From contig MPNW01000158.1 of NCBI GenBank assembly GCA_011800805.1, positions 34,575 to 98,574 on the forward strand: a DNA stretch of 64,000 bases, read 5' to 3'. Below are positions 48,403 through 61,925 of the stretch, piece after piece (within the stretch, counting starts at the first letter, position 1; each line of letters starts with the position of its first letter). This DNA comes from Hirudo medicinalis. Taxonomy: Eukaryota; Annelida; Clitellata; Hirudinida; Hirudinidae. A program made the position numbers and the translations under genes. The notes under the pieces were generated by a model, which searched no databases, was not told where the DNA came from, and saw only the letters and a list, made by a program, of their open reading frames with translations.

Positions 48403-51400
48403 TAATAGTAATAATCACGATAGTGATAGAATCCTTGTACTTGTAGCGATCTTTCGCACTGCAGTTGCATTGGGTGTCATTGCATGTGAAGATAATTGTC
48501 GTCTGATTGGTGATGTCGTGTGATTTTTGTCGTTGCTACGATTAAATGCGATCATTATTACAGCGGCCATTAAAATTCATCCTCGTTATTAATAATCCGT
48601 CTGCTCTCGAATCTTTTTGAAGGCAAAAAAAGAACCAAAACCGAGAGGTCGTCCCCCGAGGAACTCCCTGTTGCAGGTTTTCAATGAATTTTTTGATCGT
48701 CTCGTCATCGTTGTCGTCGTCGTCGTTGATGTCGTCTTTGGTTGTGTTAGCACTGATGCTTGGTTTGCTATGATGAAGAGGCAATGGCTAGGTAGGCAAG
48801 CATAGTCATGATTTCTGCAGGCAGAAGATATGGAATATTTAGACTTGCAGTAGCCATGAGAAGCTAATCATTATTGTTGTTCCAACAATATTTCTCTTCG
48901 AGCGTTGAGCTTAATTATCAGTAGTGACTTGGCTTTGAGTTGTCACGGGCGAGCGACGTTATTCAGAGAATGCGACCGGCATCTTGACTCCATAGATTGC
49001 ACTTTGCACACGAAGAAGTTGAGCTGAAGCTAGGGGTTTGTTCAAATTGGTAAAAAATAAAACTGGAAAGATCAGGTTGAATCCTAGCATGGCCAACTCC
49101 TGGAACTGGTTTTAAGAGCTGAATGTTGAACGTCTGTCTTTGGGCTTGTTATCGTCGTCGTGAATGGCTTCTGAGTGTCGTCCTAGATCGATTTGATTGT
49201 TGTTCTTGTTGATACTAATTGGGTTCTCAGAGATTGTTTTCTTACTCACCAACTTGTGTACCAGGTCGCCATCGGCAACAAAAAACCTTCCTCTGCCTCC
49301 ACCCCGAATTCAGTTTGTTTTGTGTTTTTTGTTATTTTCATTTTGTTCCCGATTAATTTTCGATTTGAATTTTAATTTAACCACCTTCGATCAATTAACC
49401 ACCGCACCCCTGCTTGTCGACCCCCCCCCACAAGAATCCACGGCACGCTCGGCCACGCTTTCACGTACCCGCACCCGGGGCATGCCGCACGAGCGTGGAC
49501 GGGCGGCCCTTGCCCGTGCCTCGGACAAATGCAGGGGATGTAATTGGTTTCCTTTTAACCCCAGCAGAATGTAGACAGCACGTCGCTCCAAGAATCTCCA
49601 TTCCCTCTCCTTCCCTCGGCCTACACGAGCCTAAACAACACGGTTGAGATTTTTTACATTTTCTGTTTTCCACGTCGTTCCGAGTTCGTTTTTAGGTTCG
49701 CGTCGTTGCAGAGCTTAATTTTTTTTGTTTCGTTGTTGTTGTTGCCGGCAGACGTCGTCGTCTGAGAATGCCCGGCGTCTGCCCGGCCATGTGCCGTGCG
49801 TTCGTGCGCGACGACTCGGAATATCGTCCTCTAGCGATTAGGATTAATTCTCAAACTTCATGTTAGAGTTAGCTATTTTGCCCGACGTTTGAATTTAGTT
49901 CTGCAAAAGTCGCTCGGTGCAAAAGTGCACCACTGGTTTTGCTACTGCAAGAATAATCGCAATAATGCGTTGTTATCGAATAATCGATGAAGTCTTGGTG
50001 ACGGACACGTTCTGGAATCTTCATGTCTTCTGCTTTCAGGACTCTGGGAAGAAGAGTCGAGGAAGACCAAGGATACATCCACAGAAGGTGGGTGGAGTCT
50101 CTTGTGAGGGGTGGAGCTACAGCATCCATTAAATAAAATTTGCATTAGAGCATTAAGGATTCGATTTTATTATTTATTAAGCCTTGGATGGAATCATCAT
50201 TAACATAACTTAACATAAACGATTACCAATGTTTGACAGGATCCGGGCATAAAAAGACCTAGAGGAAGACCCCGTGTCACTCCATTGGTCAGTTGACGTT
50301 CGACTGTAACGATCGATCTGCCCGATTGTTATTTTAATAATTTATGATGATTCATATTGAATCCTGTCAATTTAACGTGACGCTAATGGAAGTAATTGTT
50401 GGAGATGTGGCCGACCTTTGACCTTCTCCGACATCCCCTCACGTGATTGGTCGGTTGTTGGTTCTTACAGGTCGGAGAGGCCGCTTGGAAGGCAGAGTGC
50501 GGGAAGCTGAGGAGGAACTTAAAGAAAAAGGTGAGCATTTCTAATGAATTTATTCGCCCAATCTGCATAATTTATGCCGAAGCATCGTCGGCCCGTTAGG
50601 CTTTGAAGCTGAATAACAATTTGGAGTGTTGCCTTGAGTGAGCCTTTGAAAGTGAACCTGCTGAACTCTTGAGACTTTTTTCCAGCCATCTTCGTCTTCA
50701 GTCTATCACCATTGCTCATTTTGCAACCTGCTTGTATCGGTTTTTGGTTCTGTCCAACATCAGCAGGGATGAACCGCAGAAAGGACTTCACATTTGTTCG
50801 TAGCATTCTGATTGCTGGGACGTCGAAATCTCTGATTGTCTGTGATTTGACATTGCCGGATAGTCTCTCTTAATGGGAGCATTCGATCACATTAGCCACG
50901 ACAAGCTCCAGTCCTCCTTGATTGGTGCTTAATTAAGAAGCATTAATCTCCAATTGACGAACGGCTCGGCAGACGTCCGTCAACGAGTGTTTTATTTTTA
51001 GAGGCGAGCTCTAATTTAAAATGACGGCCGATTAAGCGGCTCCCGAGATGACGAACTCCGGCATTTATCCGGTCTCCCGGATCGGATGCCGTTTTAAGTG
51101 CCGGTCGTACTTTCGAGCTCGTTTCGTTCCGAGGAAGGACTTTGGGGACCTTCGAGTCTCTCTTCGGCGACGTCGCTTGCAGTGACGCTCGGAATCGATC
51201 GAACGTCCTATTGACGTCGATCCGATGACGGCAGCGATGTCGAGTTCGTTCGGTGCATCGATCCGGCAAATACGACGATAAAGCCGAAAAAGCGATTGAT
51301 TCGCTGATTTATAAATCGATAAATTCGACCTTCTTTCCAGGACGAAATCGTTGCGGCCCTGAAAGCAAAACTCGTGGAACTCGGACAGCCAGTGGATGAA

Positions 51401-52081
51401 ATCATTGCTCAGGTAAAGATTCACCTGCATCGACTACCTGTACGTGCCGATCCAAGGTCTCGTGCGGGACGCACGTCGGATAGCTGCTATGCTTCGAGCT
51501 CGTTATTATGCTTTCAGCTTGTCAACCATCAACAAAGTGGTCTTCGTCGGCCTGCACGTAATGTAATCTTCGTTTCCAGGCTCGTAACAACAGGGAACAG
51601 GCCGGAAACTCGGCCGATGAAGACGAGGAGCAGAACGGGGCATCTGCTGCCCCCCCTGCTGAGGGAACGTCGGCGGAGGACCCCCAGCAAAAATATCACC
51701 ATGGTTACTATGCAGGTGAGTTGTGATTGCTTTCCAGGTATAATTTGATGTTGTGGTTGCTGCAAAGTGACCGATCGGAGTGGGGGAGTTGTGGCGCTCG
51801 AGTGATCGTGCGCATACCTTTCAGGCGGAGACGACTCCAGAAACAACGGAAGCAACCAGCCCGCACCCTGCCAGAGGGGAGACCGGCCCGGAGGGGACTG
51901 CGATGACGACGATGACGATGACGAGGAAGACGACGAAGAAGAGGAAGTCGAAGAAGTCAATATTAGCAGCAACGCCAGCATGAGCAACAACCCACTTCAG
52001 AACAATGACAACGATGAGGAGGACGAGGATGAAGAGGACGAGGAAGACGACGACGACGATGGCTCCAGGGGATTCGACTAG
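47163..52081 (+). CDS. Multi-AT-hook nuclear protein with acidic tail (HMGA/D1-like)
   Basis: Nine exons: 47163-47276, 47524-47913, 48623-48676, 50040-50087, 50240-50287, 50471-50530, 51341-51412, 51580-51715, 51825-52081; 392 aa in frame. Order: acidic N-terminus (SEYDSDDNDSYG), a Gln/His/Pro/Met-rich stretch (about 39-150), four AT-hooks each on a different exon (KRRGRPPKP, KPRGRPPRN, KSRGRPRIH, RPRGRPRVT), two short helical exons (AAWKAECGKLRRNLKKK; DEIVAALKAKLVELGQPVDE), an acidic linker, and a C-terminal run of Asp/Glu ending GSRGFD. The layout is like HMGA and insect D1 proteins, which bind AT-rich minor grooves and shape chromatin. No further catalytic domain seen. Exact orthology not assigned. 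Confidence 0.82.
48010..48420. repeat. Compound ATT/GAT/AAT microsatellites
   Basis: Several long trinucleotide tracts in intron 2 of the AT-hook gene; they create long spurious ORFs of single residues on both strands. Confidence 0.9.
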
Positions 52082-53006
52082 GTAGGCCCGGGACTGAGGC
52101 GCGGGTTGTCGGCCACTCCTACGAACGATTCCAAGGCTTTTCTCGATCGTCGACGCGGGAATTCCAATGTGTTTTTTTTAGTTTTGGGAAACTCCATGAA
52201 ATATGTTATGCGCGTAAGTAAGTGAGCGAGTGCTTGCATGTGAACCCTCGTGGTGATTTCGAATGCTCGAGTCGCGGTCCAACGATCGTTAAGCATGCAC
52301 GGGACGCTCGGTGCCCCACAAATTTCCGAGCAAATATGCATTTTGCGGTCCCGCTACGACATTTCTCGTCCGAAAGTCGTGTCCACGTCTTAAGTCGTTC
52401 GAGCAGGAGCAGACGGTACTCCGACCAGAGTTTGGAATATGAGGTCGGGTCTCGTCGACCCCGATTTCCTTCTCTGGCTGCCCCCGTTTTCCGTTCGTGT
52501 TGCCTGCACGTGTCGTCTTTGTCGATCGGTCGCGTGTGGCACGAAGCCAATGCTTTCATTTAAGTTCAAGGTTGTGACGGGCACGGTCGGCTGCCCCTGG
52601 AATCCGTCACGTGCTTGAAAACTTGGGTGTTTTTCCATGTCAGAGTTTCAGATGTTTGTAAATACGGGTTGTATTTTCGATTCGGGTCGGCCAACGAACC
52701 TCCCTTTCGTTGCAAGGACACGAAGTCCCCTGCTCGTCTCATCCACAGTTACCAGTTACATGCAATCATACAATCAGTGAAGAATCGTTACCGGCTTTTT
52801 GTAAAGATCGAAAGTATTTTGGGTTTCCGAGGTGATTCTTGGTGTCGCTGTCGTCATGACGTGTGACATCGGGCGTATTAATTCGATTGTGGTCATCACA
52901 GAAGTCTTGGTTGCCATTACCGACGTGACAACCTTTTGTGACATCTTGTTGTTGGTGTTGTTAGAGGTCATTGATGTTTTTATTCTAAGTGCGAACCGAG
53001 CATGTT

Positions 53007-53110
53007 TTTATGTATGTATGTATGTATGTATGTTTTTGTGCATGCATGTATGTATGTTTTTGTGCATGCATGTATGTATGTATGTATGTATATGCTTGTT
53101 TGTGTGTGTG
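53007..53110. repeat. (TATG)n / TGCATGCA-type microsatellite
   Basis: Tandem TATG/CATG tetranucleotides, imperfect, with a repeated TTTTTGTGCATGCATGTATG segment. Confidence 0.9.
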
Positions 53111-54097
53111 TAGAAACGCATGCAAACATAGATGTGTGTATGCATGTATATAGCATGGACTTCATTAGGCCTGAGTTTGCACTGATTATTAAGAAAAGCT
53201 ATCATCACCTTCATCGTCGTCGTCGTCGTCGTCGTCATCATCGTCGTTGTCTTCGTTCTATTTTTGAGAGCAGAGATTTGTAAGACTTCGTTCGACATGG
53301 CTTGCAGCAAATGTTAAAGATTATTATTTGATGATTTTGAAATTCTACTCGACTTTCTCTCTCGTTGTCATCATCATCTTCATCATCATCGTCACTGCCA
53401 CCACAATCATCATCATCATCTACATCACAATCATCATCTTTAGTCTTCAATTCGTGACTTAGAACGAGCTTGGACCAGTCAGTCTATGGTTTTTGATTTG
53501 CGGTCGTCTTTTGTGGTGTTGAAAATCAATTGAAACTTAGTGGAGACACTTTGGAAGCAGAGTGGTGATGATGCACTCCTCTGTCCACCCACTCATCCGT
53601 GTGGTCACTCATTCACTCTTACATTCACTTATCTTTCAATCCGTGCATTCATTCATTCACTCATTCATTTATCTTTCAATCTATGTGTTCATTCATCCAT
53701 CCATCCATCCATCTCTCAGTTACCCCGTTCTTTAACTTAAGTTCTTCATTGTGAGGCTCAAAGATATTTTAGAGGGAAATTATTTTTATGCGCGCACGTT
53801 ATTCTTATTATCGTCATAATTATTATAATAATTATCGTTTAAGATCCCGCGTCGCTTGCGGTCGCTTGTCGTCGTGGCCGCTCCGGCGTCTCTTTATTGG
53901 TCTCCTTCGAGCGGTCGTCGGTGTACATAAGGTGGAGAGATGGGTCGAGTGCGTGTTGAAGCTAACCTTCCATGGCGTCGATACTGGTCGTTAACAACAA
54001 CACCATCCTTGTTGTTGTTGTTGTCGTCATTATTACTGTTGTTGCTTCATTTCTGTTTCTCCTTGTTGGATTGATTTGGGATATTGTTGTTGTTGTT

Positions 54098-54099
<2 letters not shown>

Positions 54100-54142
<43 letters not shown>

Positions 54143-54145
54143 GAA
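54100..54145. repeat. (ATT)n microsatellite
   Basis: About thirteen ATT units, seen directly. Confidence 0.9.
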
Positions 54146-56649
54146 CTAGTGTTGTTGTCGATGATAACTGGTGGCGATGATGATGATGATGCAAGAAGAG
54201 GATCTCTTCTCCAATGGAAGTGTAAATTGATTGGATTAATGATCTTTTTCGTTAAGTGTGTGAATGTTTGTGTGCGTGTGAATGTGTGCGTGCGTGCGCG
54301 CTCGCGCTTCATATTATCAACTCGTACTTGTGTCCGACTGTTCAACTCATCCTAGTACTTGTCCATCCATCGCTTACCAGACGTGCATTGCATAGAACCT
54401 CATCATCATCGTTGTCATCTTCCACGATTAGATATTATTTATTAATTAATTGATTATTACTTCGGTTATTTTGTAATTCTTCGTCTTCAGATTATTTAAA
54501 CATCGGGTGGACCTATGTCGGGAGATGTCGCGTTGATTGATTGATTGATTGGTGGTTGATGTAGAATGGATTGATTGTCGTGCAATCACTCCGATCGGTT
54601 GATGGATTCATTCATTCATTTTGATGGATTCATTCATTCATTCATTCATCCGTCATTCTTCATTCTCTTTACGTGTTTCTAATCTCACACTTCTTGCTCA
54701 CTCACTCACTCACACAGTCACACGCGCACTCGTTGTCGAACAATTTGCAGACGTTCTCGTGAGATTGCTCATCGCCATCATCACCATAGGTTGCCGTCTT
54801 GGTCCTCATCTTTATCGACATAATGAGTGAAGATACTTCTTCCTTCCTGATCATTATTTTGCACGGGTCATCTTTTCCAGCTTTGTGCGAGCGCCGAAGA
54901 AGATGTCGTCGATGATTTTGTGTTGCAGTTCCGAGTTTTAAAGTTTTATTTTATTTTTCTTCTTCTTTTTAAAACCTCGGACTTGTGATTTGAAGTTCGT
55001 CTTTATTCGATCTCCGATCTTCTTTGGCAGGCAGCAGCAGCGGCAGCAGTGGTAGTGGTGGTAGAAATAACTGCATGCTCTACAATAAGGTGACGATGGA
55101 CATTAGAGGCGTATAGAATGGTCGCGAAGACTCTAGGACGGTGTTAGGTCTTAGCAATGCCGGACTTAGGCATGGTCGGGTTGCGACACTGCACGGAGTC
55201 CTCTACCAACCGAAAAAAAAACCTTTTTTGCTTGTCATGGGGAGGGGCAGCGGGACTGGCACAGAGGCTTCTGGGCCTCCCATCACCACGATGCACCTGC
55301 ACTGGGGCTCCATCTGGGTAAATCCGGCTCTGGCCTTAAGCTGGTTCCTAGGGGCGTGTGGCTTCATCAACCTGGTAAAGTAGAATCAGCTTGTTGCCAT
55401 TCAATTGTCCTTCGTTAGTTGAGGCTCTGGAAGTACTAACCGATGGTCGTAAGCTTCTAAAGATTTGCTGAGTCACCACAAGAGCTTGTGTTTGCTGTGT
55501 TGGCCTGCCCTCTGACGACGTTTTGACTTCGACGTCATGATGCAATAAATTAAGTCCATAAAAAGTCAGATGACATTGCTGCCGGAAATGTCATTGTCGG
55601 GCAAAAGGGGCATGACATTTTTTTAGAACTCGATTATCAATTATTTAGACTTGGCGCCGGAGAGGGGTTAGCTTGTGACGTCAAACCATGGTATTGTCGA
55701 AGTCCAAGTGACTTGTTATGTCACCACAGGTATTCAGTGAACCAGTACAATAAGCGATAGTGTCTTTTATTCGAAGCTAGTTACGTCAACGACCTGTTAG
55801 TTGCTGTTAGTTGTTATGATGTGTGATTATGTAATGTAAATAATGCTTCACTTGCACTGGGTTTTGGATTCTTGGAAACATGTGGAATGTTAATTCGGTC
55901 AGTTGAACTGTAAGCCACCAGATAAGTTTACAATTTTATTCAAACGGACTGAATTAAAATTGTGAATTCGCTCAGGATTTAATTATAAAACCATAGAATC
56001 TATAAAACCTTTTCCGACGATTGCAAACAATTCATTTGCTCAACATAATTCATTTGTCTTATTCTTCTTCTTCTTTTTTTTATTTTTAACCTGTTTTTAA
56101 TGAATAACTTTTTAATTAAATATTAATTCATCAACGTAACTCTCTACAAACTGAACCTTCAAACAAGAGCAAACCATTCAGACACTGCCAGGTGTTCAAT
56201 GAGATCAGAAAAGTACTGATTCACACCGTCTTTATAAGCTCAAATGACAATCCTAGCTGATAGCAGCCTCCCGGGCAGGTATTCATTAGTTGATAGCGGC
56301 GGCTTCAAAAATATGAATCAGCATTTTGAGCTTGGTTTTCTCGGAGTTCATCCGGTGATTTGTTTAAAAAGAAATAAACAAAACAGCGAACATTTTGCAA
56401 AATCTTTTGCTAGCCAGAACGAGCCAGAAATTGTCTTGTCCTGTGAGCTGTGAAAGGTTGACCGATAAATCAGAATTAATGGTTGTCTACTCAAAATAAG
56501 ACAATGATATTCTTGTACCTGAAGCTGTTTCAGCCTTCTGCCTATAAATTCATCGGACACAAGAAGGCTTAAATACAAATTCTAGGATTTTAAAACCTCG
56601 GACTTTGAACTCGATCTGGAGCGAGAAACTTTCATCTCAAATCGAAATC

Positions 56650-59325
56650 ATGGGAAATGGATGTTGTCATGTCAACGACGCGGTCATCTCACCTGATGAA
56701 AAGGAGGTGGAAAATACAGAAGAAAAAGAAGAGGAGAATAAGAGGAAAGATGAAAATGAGGAAAGGGGAAACTGGACTGGAAAGATGGATTTCATTCTGT
56801 CTCTGCTTGGGTAGGTTGCTACACTCTCTGAACTTTGAACTGAACCTTAAAATATTTGTATCGACTATCGTTCTTACAACATCCTTACAACAGCTTCTTA
56901 AAAAAAAAAAAAAACAGTCTAGCATTTATTTAACTTATTAAAAAGCTTACTTATTATTTATTTCTTAATCTGCAAACTCTGCAAATAGCCTTTCGAACCC
57001 AGATACGCAGTGGGACTGGGCAACGTCTGGAGGTTCCCATACCTGTGCTACAGGAACGGAGGGGGCGCGTTCCTCATCCCCTATACCATAGCTCTCATCA
57101 TCATTGGCATGCCCCTCTTTTACGTGGAGTTGTTTCTCGGCCAATTCACCAGTAGCGGTCCGCTCAACTGTTGGGAGTTTGCACCGCTCTTCCAAGGTCG
57201 GGACGCCCTTGTTATTTACTGACCCCCTCTTGAACGAAACATGTCAAAAGCATTTTATAGAATGAATGCATATTGAACCTCTTGAACCTTTCACATTCAT
57301 ATTTATAGAGTATTATTACAAGTAAGCAATGAATTGAAATACAAATGACGTACAAATAAGCAATAAATGAAGTAAAAATCAATTTATATTGATTTTAAAA
57401 ATTACAATATTACAATATTAAGTCATCTAAAGATAAAATTTAAAAAAATACATAATAAATAAATAAAATCTTACCGACAATGAATCTAAAGGCATAGGAA
57501 TGGCTCAGTTGGTCGTATCTGGCCTGGTGAACATCTACTACAACATGATCATTGGTTGGACCATCTTCTATTTCTTCTCCACCCTCATAAACGCCCTTGA
57601 TCTTCCCTGGATCAGCTGCCGACACGAGTGGAACACCCCACGTTAGGGGATTTTGTCTGGATTTGTAATGATTTTGTTAATCATTTGTTTACATATTTGT
57701 TGTCGGTAATAATAATTATAATTACAATAGTAATAATATAATAATAATAATTACAATAATAATAATAATAATAATAATAGCAATAGTAACAATAAATTTA
57801 AAAAATTATTTGCAAAACCACAATCAATCAATCCTCAAGTCTCTTTCAACGACCTAAAATCACAGACGCATAGATCAATAAATTCTTTTTCCTCTCCAGA
57901 GTGCTACGATCGTCTGCCGAATGTCAACTGTTCCGGCACCGACGTCATTAAAGAAGTCAACGGAACATGCACAAACGGAAGCACCACGACAGGTCTGTGG
58001 GACGTCAAAGTCTACCAGAACGTCACAGGATTAAAGAGAACCAGTGCCAGCGAAGAGTATTACAAGTTAGCACTGAAAAGTTGCAAATTAATTTTTAGTG
58101 AAATTTAAAAAAAATCACAAATTTTATAATAATAATAATAATAAAGAGACATAAATCAAACCAGAAAATCTGAAAATGAAATTTATTATAAAATTAATAA
58201 TAAACTGATTGATTTTATTTACTCGTCAGAAAATTCAAAATATTAGAAATTCATTCAAGCAACAATTTGGTATTTGATATTCTAACAACATCAATTTCCT
58301 TCCAATTGTCCAGTAACAGGGTTTTGGAGTTGAGCTCAGGAATTGATGACCTTGGAACCATGAAGTGGGACCTTGCACTCTGCCTACTCCTTGCCTGGGT
58401 CATTTGCTTCGCTTGCATGGTTAAAGGAATCAAAACCACGGGAAAGGTACTGACTGAGATCTCTCTTCAGAGCAAATCTAAACATTAAGCTTCTCAAATA
58501 GGCCTTATTTACTGAAGAGAAGGACCTACCCATCCCTAACCATTGAAATGCAATCTTATTTATTATGGGCATTTGTATAGCGCAAATTCGCATAAACATC
58601 AAATGCAGATTCTTATATCGATAGGTCGTCTACTTCACCGCTCTTTTCCCCTACGTGGTCCTCATAATACTTCTTGGAAGGGGAGTCTCCCTCCCTGGGG
58701 CAGCCGAGGGCCTCATCTTCTACCTCCGACCAGACTTTTCCAAACTGGCCGAAGCAAGGGTGAGCGTTCGGTTAATAGATGGAGCGTAAACAATTTTTAT
58801 CATTGTCTAAATTTGTTTATCATTGTTTTGTTGCTAATTGTTATTTTCATCTGAATTAAAGTTGTTGAGCAATTATTGGAATGTAATTAAATCTTAATCC
58901 AGTATCATTAACACGTTCATTGGAGATGAATTAAGCCGATTAAGAGTGGTAATACCTGGAAAGGTAGGTCCTAAGAATGTTGACAGCTTGATTTTCCACG
59001 AAAGGTGTGGAGCGATGCTGCCCTACAGCTGTTCTTCAGCATGGGAAACTGCTGGGGTGGAACCATAGCCTTGTCGAGCTACAACAGGTTTCACAACAAC
59101 TTTCTCAGGTTGGTTTGCGTTTGATTTGCCATTTTAGTCATTTTATTGCCACTAGTCGGAGGCATTATTAGTGGCCAACACTTCACACTGCCTTGAAAAC
59201 GAGGGCTTCTCCTCGCTAATGTTCATACTGGTCTTGAAGTTCCAATGGAGCATACGCCATATGATAAAACTTGAATTCATTGTGGATAATTACTAGTATT
59301 TATGATAATATATCCCTTGTGTACT

Positions 59326-59359
<34 letters not shown>

Positions 59360-61697
59360 GTAACGATTTAACTCTATTAAGAAAAAAGTCTGACAGTAGG
59401 CATTCATTTCGTCAGGGACATGGTCATAGTCACTCTGGCAAACTGGCTGACAGGGATTTTTGCCGGATTGGTGATATTCAGCTTTCTGGGCTACATGGCT
59501 CACACCATGGGTGTGTCAGTGGAAGATGTAGTTGACAGTGGTGCGTAAGGATCATATTTTAGATTCAACATGACGATCAATAAATAAAATCACAAATTTT
59601 CACAAATTAATTTTAAGGACCTGGTTTGGCTTTCGTTGTCTACCCAGACGCAGTGACTAGGCTACCCATAGCCCCCTTTTGGAGCGTCCTCTTCTTTGTC
59701 ATGCTCCTCGCCCTTGGTCTTGACTCAGAGGTAGCCCTTCTTCAACGCTGCTTAAAAGGGTTTTGCAGTTCTTTTTTTTGGCAGTTTTTACTTTTTTAAA
59801 TATATAAAATCGTTTAAGTTATTATCAGTTTATCAATTTTTTTTTATAACTATAAAAGAGACGTGGTCTTCTGATAACTACGTTTTTTCCACAATTATTC
59901 CACCAGTTCGCAGGCATGGAGACTATTCTCACCTCAATTTTGGATCAATTTCCAAAGCTGAGAAAATGGAAACCTCTGGTCGTATTCATACTGTGCAGCG
60001 TCTTCTTTTTTCTCGGTTTGCCGCTTTGTACGAAGGTAGGAACTCATTTGGCTGAATAATCGGGTAACAAACATTTAGGGAATTTTTACGAGTTAAACAA
60101 AGGTCAGAACTTAATCACTCTTAATCATTTAAAGAAATCTCATATCTGATTTGTCTAAATAAATTTGTGCAAACATCAGAAAGTACTGAAGAATAGATTA
60201 TTTCTTAATAAAATGTCTCACATACGACAGGGTGGCAACTACCTTCTCCAACTGATGGACACATATTCCAGTGGATGGTCAGTTTTAGTGATTGCAATCG
60301 TTTTCTGCATCGCCACAACTTGGGTCTACGGTGAGCAGTTCGAATAAGCCACACTACACATGAAACAAATACATATTAAACTCTAAATAACGAACAATAC
60401 AGTCAAATAATTATAAAATAAGAAAGAAGTATATATTTCTATATATATATATACTAAGAAGTATATATAATATGTATATCTACTTAAAGTATATAGAAGT
60501 ATATATAGAACTCTTATATGTTATAATCTTCTTAGGAGTCAATCGTCTCTATAAAGACCTGGAAGTGGTCCTTGGAAAGAAGCAGAGCCAATGGTGGAGG
60601 ATCTGCTGTCAATTCTTGACGCCCGCATTTATTCTTGTCAGTGTTTTGCTTTGGAATATTTCTGCAATAACATTTTCATACTGGGTGATGTTAACAAATA
60701 GTTGTTAAGACTATTGTACTGGTGAATAGGAATAAAGGAATGTGAATATCAAACTAAAACATAATTTATGTGAATGCAACTAACTTTCATTTCCAAATTC
60801 ATTCCAGTTTCTACTCATATTCTCCTGGGTCGATTACAAGCCTGCAGTGTACGGAAGCCATGTTTACCCAAAGTGGGCAGACGGCTTAGGCTGGCTGATG
60901 TCCTTCGCGTCCATTATTTGGATTCCCATCGTGGCAATATGGAAGATATGCAAAGAGCGCGAAGGTAGCATTATAAAAGTAAGCTTCATTTTTATTTAAT
61001 TATTTATTTATTTTTATTCTGTTTGGTTTAAACATTCGATATTTGTGCCAAAAAAATCCTTTCTCGTTGGAATGGTAATGTTAGTAAGTCGAAGGGTTTG
61101 TTTAAATGAGGACTCCCATTAAATACATATATAACAGGACCAATTTCTTTTTAATCAAAAGAAAATTAGAAACCTTAGTCTGCCAACTGTGTACTGGGGT
61201 CCGGCGCTACCCAAGTATCGAGCCCTCATTGATTACGTAGAGGGCTTTGAAGTTGATCCCCGAGGTTTGAAGAAACCCGACCTTGGCCACGATGTGAGTA
61301 TTAATCACATTTGTCTTGGTCGCACATTTTAATCCTTGGAAGCAATTTCTTTAAAACAATTTTAATTCATGATATGCAATTATGGAGAATATTACACGTA
61401 AAATATGTAATATTATGCGTAAAATATGTAATGGCAGAAAATATTATACAATACGAGTGTAAAATATGTAATGGCGGAGAACTTTATACAATACGAGGAT
61501 TCTGCAAAAATATTAAACAACGCTCAACATGGAAAAAAGAATTACATATCTCTAAAATAATGTTATATTTCATGTGGCATTCATTCCAGAATATTTCATA
61601 CGGCAAGGATGAACCGGAAGGCAAAGTGAAAAAATCAGTTGATGATGATGATGATCCTTTCAGACCTACCAATTATCAGTTCGAAAGTTACATTTAG
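56650..61697 (+). CDS. SLC6 sodium/chloride-dependent transporter, glycine-transporter-like
   Basis: Sodium- and chloride-coupled uptake of an amino acid or neurotransmitter across the plasma membrane. Fifteen exons: 56650-56810, 57003-57196, 57492-57641, 57900-58065, 58314-58446, 58625-58759, 59005-59108, 59416-59540, 59618-59730, 59907-60035, 60231-60330, 60536-60636, 60808-60978, 61162-61293, 61590-61697; 673 aa. TM1 motif [22 protein letters not shown] holds the Na+ site residues. The second extracellular loop has N-glycosylation sites (NCSG, NGTC, NVTG). TM6 reads [22 protein letters not shown]8 [19 protein letters not shown]. Motif by motif it resembles invertebrate glycine transporters most, but substrate cannot be fixed from sequence. 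The N-terminus MGNGCC is a potential myristoylation/palmitoylation site. The start is the first ATG in the frame; AATAAA at 61819. Confidence 0.92.
57720..57790. repeat. (AAT)n-rich microsatellite
   Basis: Imperfect AAT tract in SLC6 intron 3. Confidence 0.85.
59325..59358. repeat. (ATT)n microsatellite
   Basis: ATT tract in SLC6 intron 7. Confidence 0.9.
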
Positions 61698-61818
61698 GAT
61701 CAGCTGCCCTCAATTAATTAACGAAGATAATTAATTATTAATAATTTATAAATGCACTGTTTATATTTGCCATACTTCATGAATAACTTGTCACAAGTTT
61801 TTACGTTTGAATTTTAGA

Positions 61819-61824
61819 AATAAA
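61819..61824 (+). promoter_or_regulatory. Candidate polyadenylation signal (SLC6 gene)
   Basis: AATAAA 122 bp after the stop codon, before the convergent DHX38 3' end. Confidence 0.6.
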
Positions 61825-61925
61825 CGTTTTTATTTAAAATGTTAAAAACCTGAAAGATTTTATTTCGTACAAAAGATTGGCTCCGCAAAACAAATGTAAT
61901 AGTATTTCCAAAATCACTGTTGGTT

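Larger units (their letters stand above)
52082..56649. other. Gene-poor, microsatellite-rich region (3' UTR of AT-hook gene and SLC6 upstream DNA)
   Basis: 4.5 kb with TATG/TGCA repeats (53007-53100), TCG and CAT tracts (53210-53440), CATT repeats (53620-53710, 54605-54650), ATT (54100-54145). Pyrimidine-rich, higher in GC to about 52700. Possible isolated exons at 55032-55090 (GSSSGSSGSGG coding, bounded by GGCAG and GTGACG) and within 55141-55383, but no homology recognised. Otherwise nothing supported. Confidence 0.45.

Noticed and set aside
48155..48523. Overlapping long ORFs of Ile, Tyr, Asn or Asp runs on both strands
   Set aside because: They are translations of ATT/GAT/AAT microsatellites, not proteins.
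53962..54355. 127-aa ORFs on both strands with Val/Leu or Asn/Thr runs
   Set aside because: Driven by GTT/ATT repeats; no splice context or homology.
55141..55383. 80-aa ORF before the SLC6 gene as a real protein
   Set aside because: No recognisable domain, no clear initiation context, and not conserved with anything I know; kept only as a low-interest observation.
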